Origin: Geosiphon pyriformis
Taxonomy: Eukaryota; Glomeromycota; Glomeromycetes; Archaeosporales; Geosiphonaceae
Length of the DNA stretch: 64,000 nt
NCBI GenBank assembly: GCA_016748015.1
Contig: JAAOMT010000521.1
Span: 28,267-92,266, forward strand
Direction: 5' to 3'
Shown: one piece after another, positions 48,901 to 61,290 of the stretch
Numbering within the stretch: the first letter of the stretch is position 1
How the letters are laid out: each line of letters starts with the position of its first letter
Position numbers and translations under genes: made by a program
Notes under the pieces: generated by a model
The model's input: only the letters and a program-made list of their open reading frames with translations
Databases searched by the model: none
Told to the model about the DNA's origin: nothing

Positions 48901-50644
48901 TATTCGTGAGAACGCCCTTCCACTCATATGGTTTGAAGATCATTGACACCCAAGCCTCCTTCCAAGGCCCAGGAACAGATTCACACTCCAAGCAAGCATT
49001 CAAAAGCACTAAAAGCATATCTAAAACTGATTTGTTGCAATGTTTCCACAATTCATTCAAGATACCAGAGAGACCAGCTGCTTTCCCATCAGGCAGGTTC
49101 AAAACGACACTAGACATCTCATCAAAATCAATTAGGCTCATTACACCAGAAAAAGTGTCATCAAAAACATACTCTAAAAGCTAATATTGGCAATTCCAGA
49201 CACCAGTAACATCAGAAACTACATTGCGCTTCCTAGTCTATCCCTCCATGACTGCATCTACTTTGGCCTTAACCAGAGCAGACTCCAAAACCAACTCATC
49301 ATTAACAACCAGATAATCCAAAGTTACTTTGCGAAAAGGACGTTCCAATACATTCCTAATAGTATGCCTTTTGTCCAATTCGAAACTTTCCATTCTTTTA
49401 TCTATTGCTGACCTGATTTGAGATTTCTTAACTCACTCCACTTCCGACATTTTGGATGCATGATAAGACTTTTTGACCTTAGACAAAACTGACCGAATAG
49501 CATTGAAGTGGGAACCTGATAGGAAGAGAGACTTCACTGCAGAAGCGTTGACCAAATCCAAACCTTCTCACCTGTCGAGCAAAGATGTAAACTCTTCAGT
49601 AGAATCCACATGAGATGCTTTAACCAACTTAGACACCAAGAGCTCTAGCTTGTGAAATTTGGACGAATCCTTGCTAAAACTTTTATTATATCCTTTGAAC
49701 CACTTTTTCTTGAAAACTGCCTCAGCAGACAGACATATTACTCTACAGAGAGCAATCCACATCGAATCCAAGTCCAAGCAGACCCTGGCTGCAAGAAAAT
49801 CATTATGAAACATAGCAGCATTTGCTGCCGTATCTTCTTTAAATTTGGCCCATTTAACATCATCTGCACCTTTGCAATCATACTTCCAGTGATCTTTATT
49901 TGCTTGCTTGCGAACAGAATTCAACTGAACATTGAGCAGACCACCCAAACCCACTAACACTGAGATAGCCTGATGATTAATATCAAAGTATTCCCCAACG
50001 CCAAACATGTCGCAACCCACTACCGCATTGACCAGATTTGAAGAAACAAACATAAAATCAATCATCTTAGCAATGTCCCAAGAATTGGACCAAGTCGGCA
50101 ATTTCCCACAGGAGCTCTCACCCAAGGCATTAACCAGACCCAAATCCAGACACTTTTTAAAACTTGCACACTTGCGAGAACTGTCTTCATTGAAATCGCC
50201 ACTGAGAACAACGAAGGAAGATTCATTAACAGTTTTTGCAATGAGAGAGTTGACTTCACCAGCCTAAGAGAACCAAACTGCTGAGGAAGCACCAGCATAC
50301 AGACCCAAAATAGACACCGAAAGTTTATTTTTGAAAAGTAACTTAATGGACAAGAGCTGACCAGGCACCTCTAACACTTTGCACACATGTCTCGCCAAAG
50401 AAGAATTCATGACGATTGCAACCCCAGAACCCATGTGATCAGAAACCAAACCAGAAGTAAAAACTCAAACACCAACAAACTTGTTCATAATCCAAGGGCA
50501 AACCCCATCTTTCAACTTAGTCTCAGTAACAATTGAAATCATATTGTTCATTTCTTTATGTCAACGAATAATATCTTCTTGTTTCGCAGAATTGTTCATA
50601 CCCCTAACATTACACATGGCAATTTTCCAAATATAACTGGTCAT
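45955..50644 (-). pseudogene. LINE D ORF2
   Basis: The ATG shares its A with the ORF1 TAA. The endonuclease (50640-49900) keeps SGDFNED but reads FDINHQAI where B has FDTDHMAV, so a catalytic Asp is Asn. RT (49141-47927) is well preserved, with LPDGKAAGLSGILNELWK and an intact FIDDTIWVG box. A TAG near 47930 stands where B has TGA and the original was probably Trp. A frameshift lies near 47415. RNase H (47589-46534) has MDSS, TELQAI, DSQATLDA and NECADTLA, so all four acids are present. CLFCSDVEISNHVFSC near 46480 is the intact zinc motif, just after two TGA codons at 46532 and 46526. The last part is open at 46392-45955. Confidence 0.9.
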
Positions 50645-52520
50645 TAAGATGAGAAGAGGACCAGAAAACCCAAACCAGCACACATCTGCTCCAACTTCAC
50701 CAAAATTGAACCAATAGAGGCATCGAGAGCAACCAACTTCAATTCTAAAACACCAACTTTAGAAGTCAGCACCTTGAAACTGCTATGACCCAATTGAGAA
50801 CTATTATTGCTAGAAGGGAAAAAAATGGGTTGAGCCAAAGGTACGTCTAACACCATGTTGGAATCCAAGTCAGAGTTAGCCATCATAAGAGAACCAGAGA
50901 CGGACAGTTGAGGAGTATTCACTGAAGGAATCATATTAGAAGGAGGAGCTAAAGACACCAAACTGAGATTGTCAAAATGAAGAAGAATGTTCGAAATTTG
51001 ATCAGATAAAAGCTCTACAGAGCATTCCAGACATGCTAAACACATACCCAAGGGGGCATTGACCATAGAAAGAGAAGGAGGGGTACCACCAGAACTCGAA
51101 GCACCAACGAGCAGAAAACCAGAACCAGAGCCATCAAGAGGACCATGAAAAACCGAAGCAACTAAGACCACTTGGGCCCAGGATTTGCCTCCAAAAGTGA
51201 CAGGACGAGAGATCGGAACCTTTTTTTTAGCATATAATTTGGCCAACTGGAGACAAGTATCCAAGTTAGCAGGCTTTTTAAATAACTTGGGTGACTGAGA
51301 AACTGATGCAACCTCAGCATCACATTTCAGGGCAGAATGACTGAACTTCCCACACCGTTCACAGTGAACCAAATCCAATCTAGCCCATGAGAGTTTCACT
51401 CCACCAAAGATCAGCTTCATGTGAAAAGCTGATTCCATAGCTTTATCAGATTCAAAACATATTACAGCACAGCGTGTTCTGTTGCCAGTTTCCAATGAAC
51501 GATTGATGACACAAGTTTTCCCACCAGCCCCTTCCAATAGATTCCCAAGATCATGAGCTGTTGTTCCCACTGGCAAAGTAAACAGAAGCGCCCTGAATTG
51601 ATCCCTAAAAGCCCATGTCTCACAATTTCCCACAGCCTTGGCCACACACACAGAATTTTTTCCAATGAGGAAAGACCATTTTAATGTCAACAGATCAGCT
51701 TGGCTAGATTCGGCAAACTCCACTACAGCTTTCTGCCACAGCCCAATTAACTGAACTTTAATAGACACAATCTGACCATACTCGGATACTGCGGCAATAA
51801 TCATTTCTTTAGACGTATCCATGGAAATTTCCTTGATTACTACAGCCTGATCTGAGCAAAATTTTTTTGTCTCTTAAGATCACTGTTTACTATAATGTTA
51901 TTTTCTTTGGCCAATGATGTGGCTTTTTCCAAGCTCTCTAATGAAGTAAACGTCAATCTGATAATCCCTTCAAATTTTGAGGAGGTAGTGGCCCCCCCAA
52001 AACCGTTGATTTTTGAAAACAATTTCCTGATCAATTGAGTTTTCGCAGTTGCCGATTTGCCTTCCACAGCTGAGAGATTAATATCTAATGCAAAAAACTT
52101 CCTAACAGCAACTTCCACTTGAGATTTAACAATTTTGGGATCCAACCACATTTTTTCTAAAGGAATACCAAGAGAAGAGAAGAGAGGACCGCCATCATCC
52201 TCATTCATGTTGTAATCTAATGAACCAAGAGGGAAGCCGCAGTCCAAATTATTCTTAACTCTCTTTGCTTTAGGAGTTGTTACAGCTGAGCCAAGAAGAG
52301 ACCCATTATCACTGCCAGCCAAGATGCCACCAGCAACACTGTTACCAGAATCACTCTCCATATCCGAGTATTGACTCCCACCAGAATGAGATTTGGCCAA
52401 AACAGCTTTGTTTCTATCACCAGACTGACTCATATGACGAAGAAAAACTTTTTTTTTTTGAGAGGAGAGACCACCAACAGAACCAGAAGAAGCACCAACA
52501 AGAGCTTTCTTATTCGACAT
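50644..52520 (-). pseudogene. LINE D ORF1
   Basis: I choose ATG 52520 (context M-S-N-K-K-A-L); an open frame extends upstream to a TTG only. A Ser/Gly-rich N-terminus is followed by a basic region with KINGFGGATTSSKF, matching QVDGFGGALTPSKF in B. A one-base frameshift near 51855 separates this from the downstream part beginning in the VVIKEIS block. The second part (to 50644) has the RRM-like VSIKVQLIGLWQKAVVEF, zinc knuckle CERCGKFSHSALKC and RPVTFGGKSWAQV, and is open for 392 codons. It ends with TAA overlapping the ORF2 ATG as TAATGA. Only the frameshift disables this copy of ORF1. Confidence 0.88.
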
Positions 52521-52819
52521 ACTACTGCCAGAAGCAGCTTCCAAGTCCACAATAAAAGGATTATTTGTAAGAGAAATGTTGAGATACAGCAAGTGAAAAA
52601 CAAAAAAAAAAAAACTACTTTCAAAATATAATTCTTTTTCAGGAATTTGGGACAAAGAAGAGAATGAGTTTTTTTTTTTTTATTATTTAAAAATTGTTCA
52701 AATTGTGTTAAAAATTAACAAATATTGTTGTTTATTATATAATATTAAGTATTAAATTCAAAAGATAAAAACAATTTAATAATTTTTTTGTTTATAATAT
52801 TATAAATAATTTTTAGATT

Positions 52820-53435
52820 TATAAAATTTTTTATAATTTGGTGCTTAATATAATTAATAATAGATCTAAAGATTTTTTTAAAAATTTAGGTTAAAAATTT
52901 TTGTATAATAGATAAAAATTTAATGTAATAATTAATAATACTTAGTATTTAATTTTTTTGTATAATAATCAAATTATTTTGGTATTTTTTATTTTTTTAA
53001 TAAGTAATTTTAATTCTCTTGACTATATTTTATGTTTTTTTTAACATTTTTTATTAAACAATTTTTAATATTATAATTTTAGTGTTTTTTTTAATCAATT
53101 AATAAACACAAAACATAACAAAAAATAAAATAAAAAATAAAATAAATATTAGTATTCTATTAATAATCATAATTAAAAATTATTGTTTTAGTATTGTTAA
53201 TAATATTATGTTAATATTATTTGTATTAATAGAAAAATAATTGAATTTTAATAAGATAAATATAAACTTATAAAGTTGTAATTAGATAATATATTTTAAT
53301 AAATTTTATTAAAATAATTATAAACTTCGAATATTAAATTGCTAATTGTAAAAACTACTTGATAAAATATAAATTAAATTTGTTTTTAATTTAACTTATC
53401 TGTTTTTTTAGTTTTTAATACTTCTATTATATATA
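52820..53435 (-). repeat. LTR relic, first part
   Basis: The sequence from TTTATAATTTGGTGCTTAAT onward matches the LTR of the left gypsy element from about 6355 to 6948, including AATCATAATTAAAAATTATTG and CTTCTATTATATATA. It is a decayed solo LTR or the edge of a lost element. It is interrupted after TATATA by a Tc1-like element and resumes at 54754. Confidence 0.75.
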
Positions 53436-54751
53436 CAGAAAAGTATAAAAAGTATTGGACACTTTTATAATATGTTATATAAAAGAATTAACTTATGAAT
53501 TGTTAATTTTTTATAATTATATTAAAATACATGTTAGTATTTTGTTTGACCCCTATTTGCTTTAAGAATAGCTCGAACTTGACATGGCATAGACTTGATC
53601 AAATTACAATAATAATTTACAGATAGTATATTCCATTTTTCCTTAACTCACTGTTCCAATTGTACAATATTTAAGAGTTGTGAATTATGTTGACAAATTT
53701 TAACTTTAATATATAACCAAAAATTTTCTATTGGAGTAATATCAAGACTTTGTACTGGCCAAGAAAGTAATTCAACATTTGAAGAGATAAGAAAAGAATG
53801 TGCAACTTTTGATGTATAGATTAGTGTATTGTCTTCCTAAAAAAAAAACTTTTTTTTAGTTTTTTTTATATGAAGTTTTATCATAAAAATTGCATAATTA
53901 ACCAAGATTTTGTGGTATATAACTCCAGTAATATGACCAACCAAAGGAACTAAAAGACCCAAACCAACCCATGAAAAACATCTCCAAAATATGTAACCAA
54001 AGTTTTTTCTAACTGTGGCTGCAATACAATCTTTATAAATTTTTCAGAAGGTTTACGCTATACATGGTTAAATTCTGTAGTCTTAAATTGTGTATATATA
54101 GATTCATCTGACCAAACAACTCATTTAAATCTTCTACTGTCTAATTTTCATAAGTACAAGTCTATTGTAAATGTTTTTTTTATTTAATTTGAAAATTAAT
54201 GGCTTGAAACGAGAAATACATGAGCAAAATTTTTCTTGTGGTAATCTATTTTGAATAGTTTGTATAGAAATAGATTTGTTGGTATCTTTAATAAAATTCA
54301 ATCATATTTAAGAAAGAGTTTGGCAATAAGTTTTTTTATTCTCCATTATTAAATATTTAAGTTGTTCACGTATGCATTTGTCAAGAATTTGTGATCGGCC
54401 TGTTTGTTTTTTAGGAAGTTTTTTTAGCTGTATAACTTTTATACACATATTACAGAAGAACATGACCATCCAATAATCATGAAAATTTTACTGTTTGTAT
54501 GTTTTAACTTTATTGCTAAAATAATTTCTCTTTTTTGGTATTTAGAAAGTTCTTTTTCAAGACATATTTGATGTGATAAATTTTTTCATGACAAAAATGT
54601 TTGATATTTTATATATACACATATGATCTACTATTGTGTTTTACAAGGACACAATTTATGTTGATTTATAGATTATAACTATAAGTAATTATAAAAAAAA
54701 TTATGGCTTAAATTGGTAATGGTATTATTATATATAGCTTTTACCTCTCTA
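53436..54751 (-). mobile_element. Tc1-like DNA transposon inserted in the LTR relic
   Basis: The 1.3-kb element is flanked by TA on both sides (53434-53435 and 54752-53). Comparing with the uninterrupted LTR at 6949 shows that the target was TATATA/CATAA and that TA was duplicated, as Tc1/mariner elements do. The ends read CAGAAAAGTATAAAAAG and, in reverse complement, TAGAGAGGTAAAAGC, a short, partly decayed inverted repeat. The interior encodes a transposase on the minus strand. Confidence 0.85.
53560..54620 (-). pseudogene. Tc1-like transposase
   Basis: In order on the minus strand: an N-terminal helix-turn-helix region with KELSKYQKREIILAIKLKH, a second DNA-binding segment with KKQTGRSQILDKCI, SDESIYTQFKTTEF (first catalytic Asp), YIFWRCFSWVGLGLLVPL, EDNTLIYTS (second Asp), and LLSWPVQSLDITPIENFW, the signature region of Tc1 enzymes that holds the third acid (E in the D-D-E triad). 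The spacing fits a DD34E type. Several stops and frame changes are present. The enzyme would have cut and pasted the element at TA sites. Confidence 0.88.
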
Positions 54752-54990
54752 TACATAAATTTTTATAATATAAAATTCTTGAAATTCCCAAAATTTCTTT
54801 AAATTATTGCTGAAATTCTTGATATTTCTGAAATTTTTGGTATTTTTGTTAATATTCTTGAAATTTTTAATATTATATATTTTTATAATTTTATATTTTG
54901 CTATTGCCTATTTATATTATATTTTTCTATTATTATTTTTGTTTTATTTTATGAATAATAATGGTTTTTAAAAAGTTTTAAATTAATAAA
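54752..54990 (-). repeat. LTR relic, second part
   Basis: From CATAAATTTTTATAAT onward this resembles 6949-7140 of the left element's LTR. Both contain repeated GAAATTCTTGAAATTC-like short units. The right end is too decayed to place. Confidence 0.55.
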
Positions 54991-56599
54991 CTATTATTCA
55001 ATTATAAATCTCATTATTTTAACTTTCAAATTTAAAAGATAATTTATTAAAATAATTAAAAATATTATTTAATTTATATTATCATTTTATATCTAAAATT
55101 GTTTTTAAAATAAGCTTAATTAAAAAAATATATAATATAAACTAAATAATTTTAACTTAATAATTAATAAAAAACCAATTTATAAATTAAAAAAATAAAT
55201 AAAATAAAATTTAATATTATAATAAGTTTAAATAATAAGCTAATAATAATAATAATATTTTAATTTTAATTATAAAAACCAAAAAAATAAAATATGTAAA
55301 AATAAGAAATTAAATAATAAAATACAATAAAATCTAATAAATAATTATTTTTTTTATTAAATTAATAATTTATTTAAAACTAAAATAGTTAATTTATATA
55401 ATAATTAATAAAAACTATAAATTTCAATTATAATAATATTTTTTTAAAATAATTAAACTTTTATAAAACAATATTATTTAATTAATTGTATTTTCTAATA
55501 AAATAATTTGTTAATATTTTTTGTTAATAAAATATATAAAAATTAAGATCAAATAAGTTTTAAATAAAAGTTTGACTTCTTTAATAATAATTAAAATTTT
55601 TAAAATATTTAACCTTATATAATTTTTAAGATTTTTATTTAAATATTTAAAGATGTTTTTTAAAAATTTTAAACACTTTTAAAGTTTTAATTATTTTTTA
55701 TATAACAAGTTTTTATTAATAAAAAAAATTATTTAAGTATTTTTTCAAGTGTGTTAAAAAATTATATTAGTTTAATTATTGTGTATTTAATCATATACTA
55801 TTTAATTTATTATTAGTTTATTTATTTTAATAACTGTTTTTTGGTTTTAAAAACAATATATACATATATTATATTAATTATTATGATTTGATTTTCAATA
55901 GTTAAAGTAGTATTTAAATAATTAATGATTTAGTAATTATAAAAAATATTAAGAACGTTTTAAAATGTTTTGATTTATAAAATAATTATTTATAAATATT
56001 AATAATATTTTAGTTTTTAAAATAATATATTTATTTATTTTTGATTTTTTATTAATTATTAAGTTAATATTATTACAACAGACAATTAATTAAATTATTT
56101 GTAATATTTTTTTAAATCTAATATAATGTACAAATTAATTATAAAAAATTGTTTTTTATTGGTTTACAAAATATATAATCTATTTTTTAATATTTTGTTT
56201 ATAATAAAAGTTTTTTTTAATAATTAAAAAACTTATTTATATATATTATTCTTATTTAAACAATATTTTAAAATTAAGTTAGAAAATTGCTAAATTGACT
56301 CACTTGTAATATGTAATATTAATATATATATATATATATATAGAAAATTAGTTTAATTAAAATAATAAATAACTTTTTCTTATATAAAATTGAATATAAA
56401 TTATATATTTATTTTTTATTATGTCTTAAGTAATTATAGTGTTTTATAATTAAAAACATTTCATTATGGACAGATCTAAATATTATGGCCTTATTTCTTA
56501 CAAATTTTATATTTGCATACTTGAATTTAAAAAAAATATTTTCAAAAATTTCAAATTGGGATAAATTTCGTTAAATAAATAATTTTTGATAAGCAATAT
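54991..56599. other. AT-rich region without recognisable genes
   Basis: Nothing assignable. A (TA)n microsatellite lies near 56322-56341. Confidence 0.55.
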
Positions 56600-57240
56600 T
56601 TTGTTAAAACACTTAAAAAACATTCTCGAGTTTGTTGATTAAAAAAATTTTCAATTACAAGAAATGTGGCAGAAATCTGAATTAATTGAGTCTATTTTTC
56701 GAAAATGTGTCTGTTCATTATAAATAGTCTTTGAAATTGCATGTTGTTCAAGATTTTTCTGTCATAATGTTGTTCAAATTGCCTTTGATGTAATATTTAC
56801 ACTTAACATTTATAAAACTAATATTTTCTGTTTAGATTTAAGTCATTGAGTAGTGAAATATCTAGCAATATTATCAAATGATTCATGATTATGTTCAGTA
56901 TTATAAACTATTAAATACCAGTATTTATTAGCTTTGAGTAATCGTCTATATACAGCAAAAAAGCAGTTTGTTAATCGAATTGCTGTTTTTTATTGTTGAT
57001 CTTCTAATAAAAGTTTTTTAGAAGTATTATATTCATTTCTTCGATCATATTTGAAAGTAATATAAGTATCATTAACAACAGAGTATTGTTTTGTAACTAC
57101 ATATTCTTGGAAGTATATAAAGGTGTTAAGACTTTGTATTATCATCTTACAAGAGTTATATAATGTTTTTGGAAGTGGTAACATTATATGAATATAATCT
57201 GTAATTTTATAAAAAAATGTAATTACTTGTAAAATCAAAA
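56600..57240 (-). pseudogene. Mutator-like element DNA-binding domain relic
   Basis: The open stretch 57238-56990 on the minus strand has a basic end (KYDRRNEYNTSKK). In the continuing frame after a stop, CFFAVYRRLLKANKYWYLIV then YNTEHNHESF is readable. The C, F-A-V, W-x-L/V and E-H-N-H-E arrangement is typical of the zinc-binding FAR1/FLYWCH-type domain that precedes MULE transposases. I do not find the catalytic core. Several stops break the frame. Confidence rests on the H-N-H block and the spacing to the upstream Cys. Confidence 0.5.
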
Positions 57241-58100
57241 AAAAACTTATTAAGTTTATTTTAAAGCTCTTTAATTATAAACTCATTAATATGTTTCTAT
57301 ATATAGTTAAATATGAAACTATAACATAAATAATATCACATGTTGGGGGTAAATTAATTTAGCAAAAAAATTAAGTCAATTTAGCAATTTCCAAATAATA
57401 TTAAGAATATTTTTAAAATGAAGTTTTTCTCAAATTAAATTTAGAAAAATGATTCAACTAATTATTTATTTATTAAAAATTTAAAATAACTATGCTAAAT
57501 AGTAAAAAAGCATTAAATAATTCTATAAAATTTATTAACTTTTTAATACACTAGATTTATTAAAAACTAAATATATTAATTAATTAATTAATTTAGGAAT
57601 TATTTAATAAAAGCAGATATATGAATTATTTTATATTTTACTTTTCTGAAAACTTGAAATACAATATATTCATCATTTTATTGGTGTTGATATTTTGCTT
57701 TGTTTTCTAAATAATTAAACTGTAGCTTTCAATTTTAGGTTTTTTATAATACATCTTAGCATTTAAGCTATTTAATAGATTGGAATTATAATACTTTTGA
57801 ATAAACTTATTAATATAAAATGCAATAAAAAGGAAAGTTATTTGAATTTTTTAATATTGAGAAAGCTATTATCAAAATAAAATTATGAAAATAATCGTAA
57901 ATAGAAGATATTTGTTTTGCCAATTTCTATAATAATACACTTAAATTATAAATAATATCAACTATTGTGAACTTTTTTTTTTTAAACTTTGTATAGAATC
58001 ACTTTAAATATTATTTTGTTAAATATATTATAGTAACTTTTATAAATGCTAAGTCTGAATTTTTAAAAGCAAGCTTTTTTTTAATATAAAAATTTCTTTA
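57241..58100. other. AT-rich region without recognisable genes
   Basis: No motif, RNA gene or repeat boundary was seen. Confidence 0.5.
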
Positions 58101-58117
58101 AAGATGAGCTCCCTATT

Positions 58118-58372
58118 TTGATTGGATATCTGCAGCAAGAAGATAATAAGTTAATTGATTATAATATCTTATTGATCATAAGTATTGCTACATGTTTAAC
58201 ACTTTATTTTCTTGGTGATAACTCTTTTGAAAATATTTTTAAAGTTAAATCCAAAAAAAACGTTTCTGTTAACATGTTGAAAAGAATTATTAAGAAGAAA
58301 AGAGTACTATTTTTAAAATATATTATCATGAATAAAATTGTACTTTAAAGAGTTTTAAGCTAATCAATAATT
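58118..58372 (+). pseudogene. Crinkler (CRN) effector N-terminal domain relic
   Basis: In-frame sequence from 58178 reads ISIATCLTLYFLGDNSFENI, then FKVKSKKNVSVNMLKRIIKK. This matches the ubiquitin-like N-terminus of Crinkler proteins, which usually start M-S-I-T-L-x-C-L-V-L-G-D and carry a S-V-x-x-L-K-x-x-I-K block. The Met equivalent is ATA at 58178, one G-to-A step from ATG. The TAA at 58346 stands where Crinklers have the W of L-W-K-V; R-V-L-S follows. Crinklers are secreted or nuclear effectors in oomycetes and are also found in arbuscular mycorrhizal fungi. Nothing of a C-terminal effector domain follows. Confidence 0.68.
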
Positions 58373-60249
58373 TTTTAATATAACAAAAAATAATATATAT
58401 TAGATTTGTTTATAAATTAGATTTAATTAAAATTTAATATAGTATTATAAGAAAAATATTTTCAAAAAGAGAATAAAAAATTATATTATCTAGTACTTTA
58501 TTTATATTATTTATATGAAATGTTCTAAACAAACAAACAAACAAACAAATAGGCTTGATATATATAATTTTTTTTATTGTATTCTTTAAAAAATTATAAA
58601 AAATTTATAAACTCTTTTATATCCTTAAAAATTCATAAAATAAGTTTTTTTTAATAATCAATATAATTCAAGATTAATTTTCAGAGAAAATTTAATATTA
58701 TTACTGTAATTTATATGATATCAGTTTTTTATTTTTTGATACATAAAAACCATAGCAATAGCTGAATAGCTTCTAAAGTAATAATTCAAAAGTATAAAAA
58801 ATTAGATATAAACTAATGTCTTTTTTATTATAATTAATTGGATAAATCAAATTCATATGTCACTAAAAATTAATCAAACCAAAATCACAACTTATAATAC
58901 CAATTTTAATTAATAAATAAAGTGTTAATGGTTTTTTCAGATATTGCATTCATAATAAATACATTAAACTATCTTGATCTAAATAATATTGGCTCGACAA
59001 TATCTGGTTTACAAATTAATGATATTTGAAAAAAAATTAGTCTTAAATAAAAGTTTTTTTAAAGAAAAAATTTAATATATATATATATTTCAAATATTGT
59101 TCATTAGTGAAGATTTAATTTTATGAATATTTACCAATTGAAAACTTTATAATCATAGCATTTTGCAAAACAAATAATTATTTCAATCATATTTAAATTT
59201 TTAATCAAATAAAATTTTGAGATAATAATACTTTTTTATTTATATTAGAAATTAACAAAAAAACAATGAGCTGCTAAAAATCTAAGACAAGTTTCAATTT
59301 ATTTTAATAATAATATAAAGTTGTCCAAAGAATTTCTAATAAGGTAAAGAGTTTTGAAAAAATTATGAAAATTTATAGCAGAAAAAAATTAAATGATTAG
59401 CAAGAGCAAATATTTTTTGATTATTGGATTAATTAATATAAATTAATAATTAATATTTTCGAATAGGACTTCATATATATTGATTTAAATTATATATTTA
59501 TAATTTTTTTTATTAATAATCATATTTTAAATTAATATTAGAAAGAATATATTTAAAGTTTAGTAAGAAAATTATTTTTCATGAAAATTTTTTAAGAAAA
59601 CTGTTAATTTTTAAAGCAATATTTTTCAAATATTCAAATTTAAATTTTTTTATCTTATTCCTTCAACTTTAAATTTTATATTATTACTGCTGCTAAAAAA
59701 CATTGTAAAAGTTTTCAAAGTTTAATTAAAAATTTAATAAAACTAAATTTACAATTAGATATATATAAACTATTTTGTATATATCATTTTCTTAAAGTAT
59801 AGGGAATTTTTTTCTATTTTCAAAGCAATAAAACAACTTATTATAAGATTAATCATTTTTTAAATATTAATAAAATTTAAAAAAAAAACAAAAATTAAAT
59901 GTAAAAATATATGTAATTTTTTATTTATAAGCAAAAATAACCAAAAAATTAAATTTTCAATAATATAAATTTTAACAATTTTAAACAAAATATATTATTA
60001 CAAACATTTAAAACCAAATAAATTAAACATATATTTTTATATATTTAATTAAGATAACTAATTTTAACTTTTAAGTACTTATAAAAATTGCTAATTACAA
60101 TTGATTAAATAAAAATATTTATTTTACAAAATTATAAGCTATTATTATTTATCTAAAATTCAAAAACAAGAAAAAACAATTACAAAAAATATATTATTAT
60201 TAATAATATTTAGAATATTAAGCTTACAAATAAATTTATATTTGCTAAA
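58373..60249. other. AT-rich region without assignable genes
   Basis: An (AAAC)n microsatellite lies near 58530-58550. Short coding-like patches around 59240-59420 and 59660-59800 (plus) have somewhat varied codons but no motif I can name. Confidence 0.45.
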
Positions 60250-61290
60250 ATACTTTCAAGCAAAAAAAAATCTTTGCCTAAGAATAATTTCAAAAATTTT
60301 AGGTAAAGTATTAGATTTAATGAAGATAATGATATTATTTTCTTTTTTTAATCCAATTATTAGAGAGTGCTATAGAAAAATATTGTGATCTTGCTGCTAA
60401 AATTTACAAATGAGCATAAATAGCTCTGATATTGGATGGTTCTCCAATATGTGTTCAAAGAGTTCACTAATAAATGTTTTTTGTATTAATTTTTTTTAAT
60501 ATTTATAGTGATAGTAAAAAATAAACAAAAATTATTAGCATTTTAAAATAGTTGTTTACAGTCAATTTTTGTTCTTTTGTGTATTGTCAAAACCATAGTT
60601 TACAAGTTTTTTTATCATAAATTTTTAATATCTATGTTTCCATGACATAAACAGTACAGAGAAATATTTTAAACTTTTGCTTACTAAAAAGACCAAAAAA
60701 AACTTGTTTAATGCTACTTTGATTTAAAAAAAATACTAAAGAATTCACTAAAAACACTTTTTTTTAATGATTTATAATGCTACAGTAATAGTTTTATTAT
60801 CTTTATTGTGCACAAAAAATGTGCACCAATATTTCAACATTCATATCCGTCCCGAACATAAAATGTAAAAAGATGCCAATTATGTTTATTGGTTTTGTGT
60901 GTAAATCTATTAAAGTTAATTATCTATGACACCAAAGTTTTTGGGATGTGTAAAAACAATGTTTTGGGTAAACTGCTGGGAAATACCTCAAAAACTGGTG
61001 AAAAATACAATACCATTTAGTATAATATTTTTGATTACTTAGATATGATATAATCTCCAAAATGTCTTGTTCTAATTTAATAATACCAATAAAATAAGTT
61101 TCTATAGGTTTATAAAGTTTATATTTGATGTTTGCGACTTTTTTTGTCTTAAATTTTGAGCAAAATTACCAAGACTTAATGTATTAGCATATTTCTTAAT
61201 AGTATTAACAATAACTACCAGAGAGTAATACTTAACTGCTTCTTCTTTGACCAAGATTCAAAAAATTTCAGAGCATTTCAACTTGTTAGG
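60250..61290 (-). pseudogene. Unidentified coding-like relic
   Basis: This stretch is less AT-biased than its surroundings. The minus strand gives discontinuous sensible text, for example QDILEIISYLSNQKYYTKWY near 61060-61000, FLRYFPAVYPKHCFY near 60985 and FMFGTDMNVEILVHIFCAQ near 60860-60805. Aromatic and Cys/His residues are frequent. Stops occur every 20-60 codons. It looks like an old gene or transposon, but I recognise no family and could not place ends. Confidence 0.3.

Larger units (their letters stand above)
45838..52620 (-). mobile_element. LINE D, near full-length
   Basis: Minus-strand LINE with the same ORF1-ORF2 plan as B and C. It is better preserved than C. The 3' end near 45838 reads CACTTGTTAAATAATAATAA, like A and C. 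The 5' UTR (about 52620-52520) lacks the CTTTCTTTYGTT block of B and C, so D is either a different subfamily or is slightly 5'-truncated. Beyond the 5' end lies the LTR relic at 52820. Confidence 0.9.
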
